A stretch of DNA of 9,045 nucleotides from Gammaproteobacteria bacterium (GTDB taxonomy: Bacteria > Pseudomonadota > Gammaproteobacteria > GRL18). Below the pieces are notes generated by a model, which was not told the origin of the DNA, made no database searches, and saw nothing but the letters and a program-made list of their open reading frames with translations. A program made the translations under genes and the position numbers. Of this stretch, positions 1 through 5,293 are shown in pieces; position 1 is the first letter of the stretch, and each line of letters opens with the position of its first letter. The DNA lies in the NCBI GenBank assembly GCA_027076245.1, contig JALTKC010000571.1, forward strand, positions 1 through 9,045, read 5' to 3'.

Positions 1-910
1 GAGCTTTTGAGGTGGTTTCGGTAATACCGGGTTTTGATTCAGGGACGTATTCCACCACAACCTTACTGCTGAAACCAGAATCATCCGCCAGATTCTGAGC
101 AGTTTGTGTTGTACGGGGATGATCCCTGAGATATTTTTTAATATATCGGCTGATCATACGACCATCAGCAATTCGCTCATCCGGATCTTTAGCCAGCATA
201 TGATCCATTAGAGGCTGTAACGGCATTAGATTTTCAGGTAAGGCTGGGATCGGATCCTGGATACTGCTGGCAATCATTTCCAGTTTTGTTTCACCTTTAA
301 ACGGCTTTTCTCCAACCAGCATTTCATACAGAACAATTCCCAGACTGTAAATGTCTGTTCTGTGATCAAAATGTTGACCCTGGATTAACTCCGGGCTGGC
401 ATAAGTCGGGCTGGTTAGAATACCTTCAGCATTTTGCTCCTTACCGGTAGTATCCACCCGTTTTGAAATACCAAAGTCCGTCAATACCGGACAGTCATCG
501 GAACGAAAAACAATATTAGCGGGCTTAATATCACCGTGAATAATGCCTTTACTGTGCACTAGATAAAGCGCATCGGACAATTCCAGTATAATTTCCAAAG
601 CGGTATGCACATCAATCTGTTTCTGGGCAATACGGGCTTCAAGATCGCCGCCTTCCAGATACTCCATGGCATGATAAAAATGGATCCCTACCCTGCCGAC
701 ATCATACACGGGAATAATATTAGGATGCTTAAGGGAGGCAATAATACGGCTTTCATCAAGGAAATGATCCAGAATAACAGTATCCAGTTTAGGATTTAGC
801 ACCTTTAAGGCAACCTGGCGCTTAAGGGACTCCTGCTGCGCAATATAAATTGTCGCCATACCGCCCTTGGCAAGAATTCCCTGAATTGTATAACCCTTAA
901 TAACACTCAT
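1..910 (-). CDS. Hanks-type serine/threonine protein kinase, C-terminus cut by window edge
   Basis: An open frame starts at ATG 910 and runs off the left edge, giving 303 visible residues. They form a complete bacterial eukaryotic-like kinase domain (about residues 7-265). Visible motifs are the glycine loop LAKGGMATIY (13-22), the ATP-binding lysine in VALK (K36), the helix-C glutamate in DESRII (E53), the catalytic loop HGDIKPAN (D127, K129, N132), DFG (D145-G147), SPTYASPE in place of the usual APE segment (E174), and DIYSLGIVLYEML in the F-helix region. All phosphotransfer residues are present, so it should be active on Ser/Thr. Two oddities: the catalytic loop has HGD instead of HRD, and the first glycine of GxGxxG is alanine. 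After about residue 270 a Ser/Thr-rich linker begins; no membrane segment is visible, and any sensory or effector domain lies outside. The start is set by the kinase N-terminus; no strong Shine-Dalgarno is seen. The substrate is unknown. Confidence 0.93.
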   Translation of the reverse strand, partial: MSVIKGYTIQGILAKGGMATIYIAQQESLKRQVALKVLNPKLDTVILDHFLDESRIIASLKHPNIIPVYDVGRVGIHFYHAMEYLEGGDLEARIAQKQIDVHTALEIILELSDALYLVHSKGIIHGDIKPANIVFRSDDCPVLTDFGISKRVDTTGKEQNAEGILTSPTYASPELIQGQHFDHRTDIYSLGIVLYEMLVGEKPFKGETKLEMIASSIQDPIPALPENLMPLQPLMDHMLAKDPDERIADGRMISRYIKKYLRDHPRTTQTAQNLADDSGFSSKVVVEYVPESKPGITETTSKA

Positions 911-930
911 ATTATTATTATTGATACCAT
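907..930 (-). other. Possible 7-codon upstream ORF overlapping the kinase start
   Basis: An ATG at 930 opens a seven-codon frame (M V S I I I I) whose TGA stop overlaps the kinase ATG as ATGA. This is the arrangement used for translational coupling. No Shine-Dalgarno is seen before it and the region is AT-rich, so chance is a real alternative. Confidence 0.15.
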
Positions 931-939
931 ATGAAATAA

Positions 940-959
940 GAATTGATAAGAATTGATAA
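940..959. repeat. Perfect 10-base tandem direct repeat upstream of the kinase gene
   Basis: GAATTGATAA occurs twice back to back (940-949 and 950-959). The period is close to one helical turn, and the repeat sits 30-50 bases upstream of the kinase start. A tandem regulator site or a simple replication-slippage duplication would both fit. Confidence 0.6.
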
Positions 960-977
960 ACCTAAATAATACTGTAC

Positions 978-999
978 ATACCTGAAAACAAGCAGGTAT
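978..999. promoter_or_regulatory. Inverted repeat, candidate operator or stem-loop before the kinase gene
   Basis: ATACCTG (978-984) and CAGGTAT (993-999) form a perfect 7-base inverted repeat around an 8-base centre. On the minus strand it overlaps a weak promoter-like stretch: TTGTTT or CTTGTT about 14-15 bases before TATTAT, which is tighter spacing than normal. It may be an operator, or an RNA hairpin if transcription starts further upstream. Confidence 0.35.
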
Positions 1000-1033
1000 T
1001 GAGTGAATTGTAGCTTACTTTTTGGGAATTACC

Positions 1034-1051
1034 TGTAAGTGTTGGCTTACA
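1034..1051. promoter_or_regulatory. Second inverted repeat in the pnp-kinase gap
   Basis: TGTAAG (1034-1039) and CTTACA (1046-1051) are perfect 6-base inverted arms separated by six bases. The 18-base dyad has the size of a dimeric regulator site. It lies about 125 bases upstream of the kinase ATG, between the pnp terminator-like hairpins and the other inverted repeat. No regulator can be named. Confidence 0.3.
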
Positions 1052-1076
1052 TAGCAGAAATCATTAAGATTATTGG

Positions 1077-1118
1077 AAAGAATTGAGGGGCGGGGTATGC
1101 AGAACTGCACCCCCTCAA
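1077..1118 (-). terminator. Probable pnp terminator hairpin
   Basis: Read on the minus strand, TTGAGGGG (1118-1111) pairs with CCCCTCAA (1090-1083). Inside, TGCA/TGCA arms around GTTC can form a nested stem. The stem is followed by TTCTTT, a short T-rich tail. The strong GC stem just after the pnp stop suits an intrinsic terminator or a 3' end-protecting hairpin; the imperfect T tract makes full termination uncertain. Confidence 0.55.
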
Positions 1119-1120
1119 CT

Positions 1121-1138
1121 CCCCTTCACAAGAAGGGG
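1121..1138. repeat. Small perfect hairpin between pnp stop and its terminator
   Basis: CCCCTTC (1121-1127) and GAAGGGG (1132-1138) are perfect 7-base arms around a 4-base loop. It lies 12 bases past the pnp stop and directly before the larger hairpin. No T tract follows it on the minus strand, so it is not a terminator alone; it could stabilise the pnp 3' end or be one copy of a dispersed palindromic repeat. Confidence 0.5.
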
Positions 1139-1150
1139 AAATAAAACAGC

Positions 1151-3271
1151 TTATTCTTCAGCCGCTCCACTGTCTGCACGGGCAGCATCAGCCGCAATAG
1201 CTTTCATGCTCAGTCGAATACGGCCCTGCTTGTCAATTTCAAGCACTTTAACATCCACAAATTCCCCTTCGGATAATTTATCAGTGACATTATTAACGCG
1301 CTCATCCGAAATCTGGGAAATGTGAACCAGACCATCCTTGCCAGGAATAATGGTTACAAAAGCACCAAAATCCATAATTTTGGTCACACGGCCATTATAG
1401 ATTTTACCCACTTCAACATCGGCTGTAATTTCTTCAATGCGGCGTTTACATTCCTGTGCGGCTGCATTATCCACAGAAGAAATCTTAACCACGCCTTCTT
1501 CATCAATATCAATATTGGCACCGGTTTCTTCCGTCAGCGCTTTAATGGTTGCGCCGCCCTTGCCGATAACATCACGAATTTTTTCCGGGTTAATCTGTAT
1601 GGTCAGAATGCGTGGAGCAAAGTCTGACATATCGGTATTAGGCTCAGAAATAACCGCATTCATCTGTTCCAGGATGTGCATACGAGCATCTTTGGCCTGA
1701 TCCAGAGCGATTTGCATAATCTCTTTGGTTATACCCTCAATCTTGATATCCATCTGCAGGGCATTAACACCGTTTTCAGTCCCGGCTACTTTAAAGTCCA
1801 TGTCTCCCAGGTGATCTTCATCGCCCAGAATATCCGTAAGAACGGCAAACTTGTCATCTTCTTTAATCAGCCCCATTGCAATACCTGCAACCGGAGATGA
1901 AATAGGCACACCGGCATCCATCAGTGACAGACTGGTACCGCAGACAGAAGCCATGGAACTGGAACCATTGGATTCTGTAATTTCAGAAACCACACGAATG
2001 GTATAAGGGAATTCTTCAACTGTCGGCATGACTGCAGCCACACCGCGTTTTGCCAGACGACCGTGGCCGATTTCACGGCGCTTGGGTGAACCAACCATAC
2101 CGGTTTCTCCGACACTGTATGGAGGGAAGTTATAATGCAGCATAAAGGAATCTTTATAGCTGCCTTCAAGAGCATCAATGATCTGTGCATCACGGGCAGT
2201 ACCCAGAGTTGTAACAACCAGGGCCTGAGTTTCACCACGGGTAAACAGAGCAGAACCGTGAGTACGTTCCAGAACGCCGGTACGAATATGCAGAGGACGA
2301 ACGGTTTTAGTATCACGACCATCAATACGAGGATTGCCTGCTATGATACTGCCACGTACGACTTTCTTTTCCAGTTTATAAAAGGCATTGGATAATTCTG
2401 CTGCATCCCATTTTGCATCTTCATCAGAAGCAAACTTTTCAATCAGTGCATTGCGGATATCATCCAGCTTATTCAGGCGTTCAAGTTTATCACTGATTTT
2501 ATAGGTTTCTACAACAGCGGACTCACATTCACTGGCAACCGTTTGAATCAGTTCCTGATCTTCTTCAGGTGCAGTCCATTCGGTTTTAGTGACACCAACC
2601 TCTTTAACAAACTCATTAATTTCTGTAATAACGGTCTGTAACTGTTCGTGGCCGTACATTACCGCACCGAGCATGACGTCTTCAGGCAGTTCGTCCGCTT
2701 CAGACTCCACCATCAGAACAGCAGTATCGGTTCCAGCAACCACCAAATCCAGTTCAGATTCGTCCAGTTGCTCACGGGTTGGGTTAAGCTGATACTCACC
2801 TTCACTATAACCCACACGGCAACAGCCAATTGGGCCATTAAAGGGAACATCAGCCAGACTCAGAGCGGCAGATGCGCCAATCATGGAGGGAATATCCGGA
2901 TCAACTTCGGGGTTTAAGGAAACCACGGTACAGATAACCTGAATTTCGTTGTAATAGCCTTTAGGAAACAGAGGACGCAGCGGACGGTCAATTAAGCGTG
3001 CAACCAGAGTTTCATTTTCGGTTGGACGGCCTTCACGTTTGAAAAAACCACCTGGGATTTTTCCTGCCGCATAGGCTTTTTCCTGATAGTTAATGGTTAA
3101 TGGGAAAAAATCAGTACCTGGTTTAGGTTCTTTTCTGGCTACCGCAGTTACAAAAACGGTAGTTCCGCCCATATTAACCATAACGGCACCGGATGCCTGA
3201 CGAGCTATCTCGCCTGTTTCAAGAGTGACGGTGTCCTGACCGTACTGAAAGGTTCTTTTAATTGGTGTCAC
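1151..3271 (-). CDS. pnp: Polyribonucleotide nucleotidyltransferase (PNPase)
   Basis: PNPase is a trimeric 3'-to-5' phosphorolytic exoribonuclease that releases nucleoside diphosphates, can add tails in reverse, and joins the RNA degradosome in gammaproteobacteria. The 706 residues match the family length (E. coli 711). The first RNase PH-like core (about 1-220) carries FFKREGRP (76-83). A helical linker follows. The second, catalytic RNase PH core (about 310-545) holds NGSSSM (435-440) and GDEDHLGDMDFK, with the catalytic aspartates at 486 and 492. A KH domain with VIGKGG (568-573) and an S1 domain (about 620-690, DFGAFV and GLVHIS) end the protein. Translation starts at GTG 3271, chosen because the N-terminus (TPIKRTFQYGQ) aligns with the family; GGAG lies ten bases upstream, slightly far. 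It follows rpsO by 59 bases with no terminator between, so the two are probably co-transcribed. Confidence 0.98.
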   Translation of the reverse strand: MTPIKRTFQYGQDTVTLETGEIARQASGAVMVNMGGTTVFVTAVARKEPKPGTDFFPLTINYQEKAYAAGKIPGGFFKREGRPTENETLVARLIDRPLRPLFPKGYYNEIQVICTVVSLNPEVDPDIPSMIGASAALSLADVPFNGPIGCCRVGYSEGEYQLNPTREQLDESELDLVVAGTDTAVLMVESEADELPEDVMLGAVMYGHEQLQTVITEINEFVKEVGVTKTEWTAPEEDQELIQTVASECESAVVETYKISDKLERLNKLDDIRNALIEKFASDEDAKWDAAELSNAFYKLEKKVVRGSIIAGNPRIDGRDTKTVRPLHIRTGVLERTHGSALFTRGETQALVVTTLGTARDAQIIDALEGSYKDSFMLHYNFPPYSVGETGMVGSPKRREIGHGRLAKRGVAAVMPTVEEFPYTIRVVSEITESNGSSSMASVCGTSLSLMDAGVPISSPVAGIAMGLIKEDDKFAVLTDILGDEDHLGDMDFKVAGTENGVNALQMDIKIEGITKEIMQIALDQAKDARMHILEQMNAVISEPNTDMSDFAPRILTIQINPEKIRDVIGKGGATIKALTEETGANIDIDEEGVVKISSVDNAAAQECKRRIEEITADVEVGKIYNGRVTKIMDFGAFVTIIPGKDGLVHISQISDERVNNVTDKLSEGEFVDVKVLEIDKQGRIRLSMKAIAADAARADSGAAEE

Positions 3272-3330
3272 GCTACTTTTGCTCCGTTATATTCGGCTAT
3301 TGTATAAAGGTAATAAATTTTACAGGCTGC

Positions 3331-3597
3331 TTACTTACGCAGACCCAGTTTGTTGATAAGCGCACGATACCGCTCAACATCTTTTTTCTTAAGATAATCA
3401 AGCATTTTACGGCGTTTGCTGACCATTCTTAACAGCCCCTGGCGAGAGTGAAAATCGTGCTTGTGTTCTTTAAAGTGTTCAGTCAGGTCAAGAATGCGGG
3501 CTGTTAACAGGGCTACCTGAACCTCTGGGGAACCGGTATCGTTAGTGCCGCGGCTGTGTTCTTCAATTATTGCGCTTTTCTGTTGTGCAGAAATCAT
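3331..3597 (-). CDS. rpsO: 30S ribosomal protein S15
   Basis: S15 is a primary binder of the central domain of 16S rRNA and contributes to a bridge with the 50S subunit. The 88 residues match the family length (E. coli 89) and keep its hallmark segments: NDTGSPEVQVALLTARI, EHKHDFHSRQGLLRMVS and KRRKMLDYLKKKD, ending LINKLGLRK. The ATG at 3597 follows a strong AGGAG with a six-base spacer, so the start is secure. The gene is separated from truB by 255 bases that contain a terminator, and it begins a unit shared with pnp, as in E. coli. Translation is likely autoregulated through the structured leader described at 3604-3656. Confidence 0.98.
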   Translation of the reverse strand: MISAQQKSAIIEEHSRGTNDTGSPEVQVALLTARILDLTEHFKEHKHDFHSRQGLLRMVSKRRKMLDYLKKKDVERYRALINKLGLRK

Positions 3598-3603
3598 GTA
3601 TTA

Positions 3604-3656
3604 CTCCTAAAACATTAAAGGACCAGAAAAAATCAATGTCTATGATTTAAACCGGT
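3604..3656 (-). promoter_or_regulatory. Candidate S15 autoregulatory leader with possible pseudoknot
   Basis: Read as mRNA, ACCGG (3656-3652) pairs with CUGGU (3626-3622), and AAAUCA (3648-3643) pairs with UGAUUU (3635-3630), with facing UUU tracts between. Six of the seven loop bases, AGACAU (3641-3636), can pair with AUGUUU (3615-3610), which ends one base before the Shine-Dalgarno AGGAG (3608-3604). That gives an H-type pseudoknot with a one-base first loop and no base between the stems. The outer stem has a G-U next to a G-C pair, a feature S15 reads in 16S rRNA. E. coli S15 is known to repress rpsO by stabilising a pseudoknot over the ribosome site. The pairing is seen directly; S15 binding here is inferred. 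Confidence 0.5.
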
Positions 3657-3711
3657 GCAACTCAACTATAGTGTGTACATAATATATGTATGTAAGTTAA
3701 ATCGTGTTGCT
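3657..3711 (-). promoter_or_regulatory. Likely location of the rpsO-pnp promoter (elements not resolved)
   Basis: A promoter is expected between the terminator at 3712-3738 and the rpsO leader. The stretch is AT-rich and contains -10-like hexamers on the minus strand (TATATT around 3685, TATAGT around 3668), but I found no matching -35 box at good spacing. An interrupted dyad, TACAT/ATGTA (3676-3690), overlaps it. Placement is inferred from the layout. Confidence 0.3.
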
Positions 3712-3738
3712 AAAAAAAGAATCGTACTATTACGATCC
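3712..3738 (-). terminator. Rho-independent terminator downstream of truB
   Basis: On the minus strand ATCGTA (3736-3731) and TACGAT (3726-3721) form a perfect six-pair stem with loop ATAG. It extends to eight pairs with one G-U and one G-C, and is followed by TC and seven T residues (3718-3712). It lies about 115 bases past the truB stop and about 115 bases before the rpsO start, so it should end or attenuate the nusA-infB-rbfA-truB message. Confidence 0.75.
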
Positions 3739-3852
3739 CGTAAAGGTGCGTATTTTACCTGTTCAACTGATATTAAACAAGCATTAAACCCGCTTTAAAT
3801 TCTCAATAGTTATTATGAAATGGCGGATAAAATCAGGCGTTTACAGTCACTT

Positions 3853-4791
3853 TTATAAAAACAGCAGTCGTTTTGGTTTTAATTTCCCGTTTTGATCCAG
3901 AACAGCCAGTGCCATCAGGGTATTATTAAAATATAAACGGTAATCGGTATTTTCAGTTTCATGGCTATTTAATGCTTTATAGTCAATTTCATTGCCATGC
4001 GCAATCCGCTCTTTTTCCTCACTGCTAAGGTGAACAGCCGGGAAAGCGCTAATGGCTGAATCTACCGGCAGCAGCCATTGTCCCCTCTGTGAAAAATTGT
4101 CCTGCTGTTCCAGCTGCTCCAGAGTAACCGCCTGAGACAGGGCAAAAGGTTCAGCTGCCAGACGCCGAAGCTCGGCAATATGGGCGCCACAGCCTAAAGT
4201 ACGACCAATATCTTCACATAGGGAACGAATATAAGTACCTTTGGAACAAAGGATCTCAAGTTCAATAAAAGGGTTGCCATCAGGATTATCCGAAGACCAT
4301 TCGAAATCGATAAGATTTAACTCAAAAATAGTAATTTCACGGCTTTTACGTTCAATTTCAATACCGTTTCGAGCATATTCATACAATGGCCGGCCATTAT
4401 ATTTTAATGCTGAATACATGGGAGGGGTCTGTTTCTGACGGCCTTTAAAAGTTTCAAGCAGGTTGAGCAAAGGTTCTTTGTCCAGTTCAGCCACCGGATT
4501 CTGCTCCAGTATTTCCCCTTCTGAATCACCCGTCGTTGTGGTGCTGCCCAGAAAGCATTTTGCTCGGTAGCGTTTATGAGCATCAAGTAAATAATGGGAC
4601 AGCTTGGTGGCTTCTCCCAGGCAAATGGGTAACACTCCAGTGGCAAGGGGATCCAGACTGCCGGTATGTCCCGCTTTCTGGGCATTAAAGAGTCGTTTTA
4701 CTGTCTGCAGGGCAGCATTAGAAGTCATGCCTGAAGGTTTATCAAGAACAAGAATACCATTAACGGGGCGGCCTTTTTTTCTACGTGCCAT
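3853..4791 (-). CDS. truB: tRNA pseudouridine(55) synthase
   Basis: TruB isomerises uridine 55 in the T loop of elongator tRNAs to pseudouridine and also acts as a tRNA folding chaperone. The 312 residues match the E. coli length. The N-terminus NGILVLDKPSGMTSN (11-25) and the catalytic segment AGHTGSLDPLATG, with nucleophile D47, are clear. IPMYSALK-like PPMYSALKYNGRPLYEYAR, CSKGTYIRSL and LGCGAHIAELRR follow in family order. A smaller, more divergent C-terminal region in the PUA position ends in PKRLLFL. I chose ATG 4791 (MARRKKGRP) because it aligns with the family start. The frame stays open upstream to a TTG at 4863, but that would overlap rbfA by more than 50 bases. The gene lies 16 bases after the rbfA stop and has no clear Shine-Dalgarno, suggesting translation coupled to rbfA. 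Confidence 0.96.
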   Translation of the reverse strand: MARRKKGRPVNGILVLDKPSGMTSNAALQTVKRLFNAQKAGHTGSLDPLATGVLPICLGEATKLSHYLLDAHKRYRAKCFLGSTTTTGDSEGEILEQNPVAELDKEPLLNLLETFKGRQKQTPPMYSALKYNGRPLYEYARNGIEIERKSREITIFELNLIDFEWSSDNPDGNPFIELEILCSKGTYIRSLCEDIGRTLGCGAHIAELRRLAAEPFALSQAVTLEQLEQQDNFSQRGQWLLPVDSAISAFPAVHLSSEEKERIAHGNEIDYKALNSHETENTDYRLYFNNTLMALAVLDQNGKLKPKRLLFL

Positions 4792-4807
4792 GAATGGTTC
4801 AGTCTGT

Positions 4808-5200
4808 CTAATCGTCTTTATCAGAGGAATGGTGCTTTTTATCTTCTTCAACAACCTGTTCAATAAGTTGGGTCAGACGGGCACCGTGCTGTACTGATTC
4901 GTCGTAACGAAACTGTAACTGGGGCACTATACGCAATTTAATACGTTGGCCCAGTTCATGTCGTAAAAATCCGCTGGCTCTGTCCAGTCCCTGTCTGACA
5001 TCATCCAGCAGAGTAGCATCCTGATCAGAGTTAATCACAGTATAGTAAACCCGCGCCAGACCCAGATCACGGGTAATATCAACGGCAGTAATAGAAACCA
5101 TGGCCAGACGCGGATCCTTAACCTCTCGCATCAGCATAGTAGCCAGTTCCCTCTGGATAAGTTCGCCTACCCGGCGACTGCGATTCTGATTACCTGCCAT
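4808..5200 (-). CDS. rbfA: Ribosome-binding factor A
   Basis: RbfA is a small KH-fold factor that binds late 30S precursors near helix 1/44 of 16S rRNA and is needed for 16S maturation and cold adaptation. The 130 residues are of normal length. The family start RSRRVGELIQRELATMLMRE, the segment VKDPRLAMVSITAVDITRDL, and IVPQLQFRYDES near the end of the domain identify it. The C-terminal tail (EEDKKHHSSDKDD) is short and charged, as is usual. The ATG at 5200 follows a modest AGGTG seven bases upstream. It lies 93 bases after infB, with a small hairpin in the gap but no terminator, and 16 bases before truB, so it belongs to the nusA-infB message. Confidence 0.97.
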   Translation of the reverse strand: MAGNQNRSRRVGELIQRELATMLMREVKDPRLAMVSITAVDITRDLGLARVYYTVINSDQDATLLDDVRQGLDRASGFLRHELGQRIKLRIVPQLQFRYDESVQHGARLTQLIEQVVEEDKKHHSSDKDD

Positions 5201-5254
5201 TACTTACACCTGTCTTTTGGTTAGTGTCTGTCCGCTTTCATAAACCTGGAAGTA

Positions 5255-5269
5255 CGGGCATCTTGCCCG
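5255..5269. repeat. GC-rich mini-hairpin in the infB-rbfA gap
   Basis: CGGGCA (5255-5260) and TGCCCG (5264-5269) are perfect arms around a three-base loop. No T tract follows on the minus strand, so it is not an intrinsic terminator. It could be a processing or stability element between infB and rbfA. Confidence 0.45.
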
Positions 5270-5293
5270 CATCAGAAATTAGGTACAAATCAA

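Noticed and set aside
1..910. Kinase gene as a pseudogene because of the HGD and glycine-loop changes
   Set aside because: The frame is uninterrupted over 303 codons and the lysine, helix-C glutamate, catalytic aspartate, asparagine and DFG are all intact.
1921..2325. Minus-strand open frame of 134 codons in a second frame within pnp
   Set aside because: It overlaps the conserved catalytic core of PNPase and shows no recognisable domain or Shine-Dalgarno.
3627..3648. rpsO leader stem-loop as an intrinsic terminator (stem followed by T residues)
   Set aside because: The stem is short and AT-rich, and much of the T run is needed for its own 3' arm; a regulatory pseudoknot explains the bases better.
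3676..3690. TACAT/ATGTA dyad upstream of rpsO as an operator
   Set aside because: The arms are only five bases and the sequence is almost wholly A/T alternation, so chance is likely.
3853..4863. Longer truB beginning at TTG 4863
   Set aside because: It would add 24 residues absent from the family, overlap rbfA by over 50 bases and has no Shine-Dalgarno; ATG 4791 fits the conserved N-terminus.
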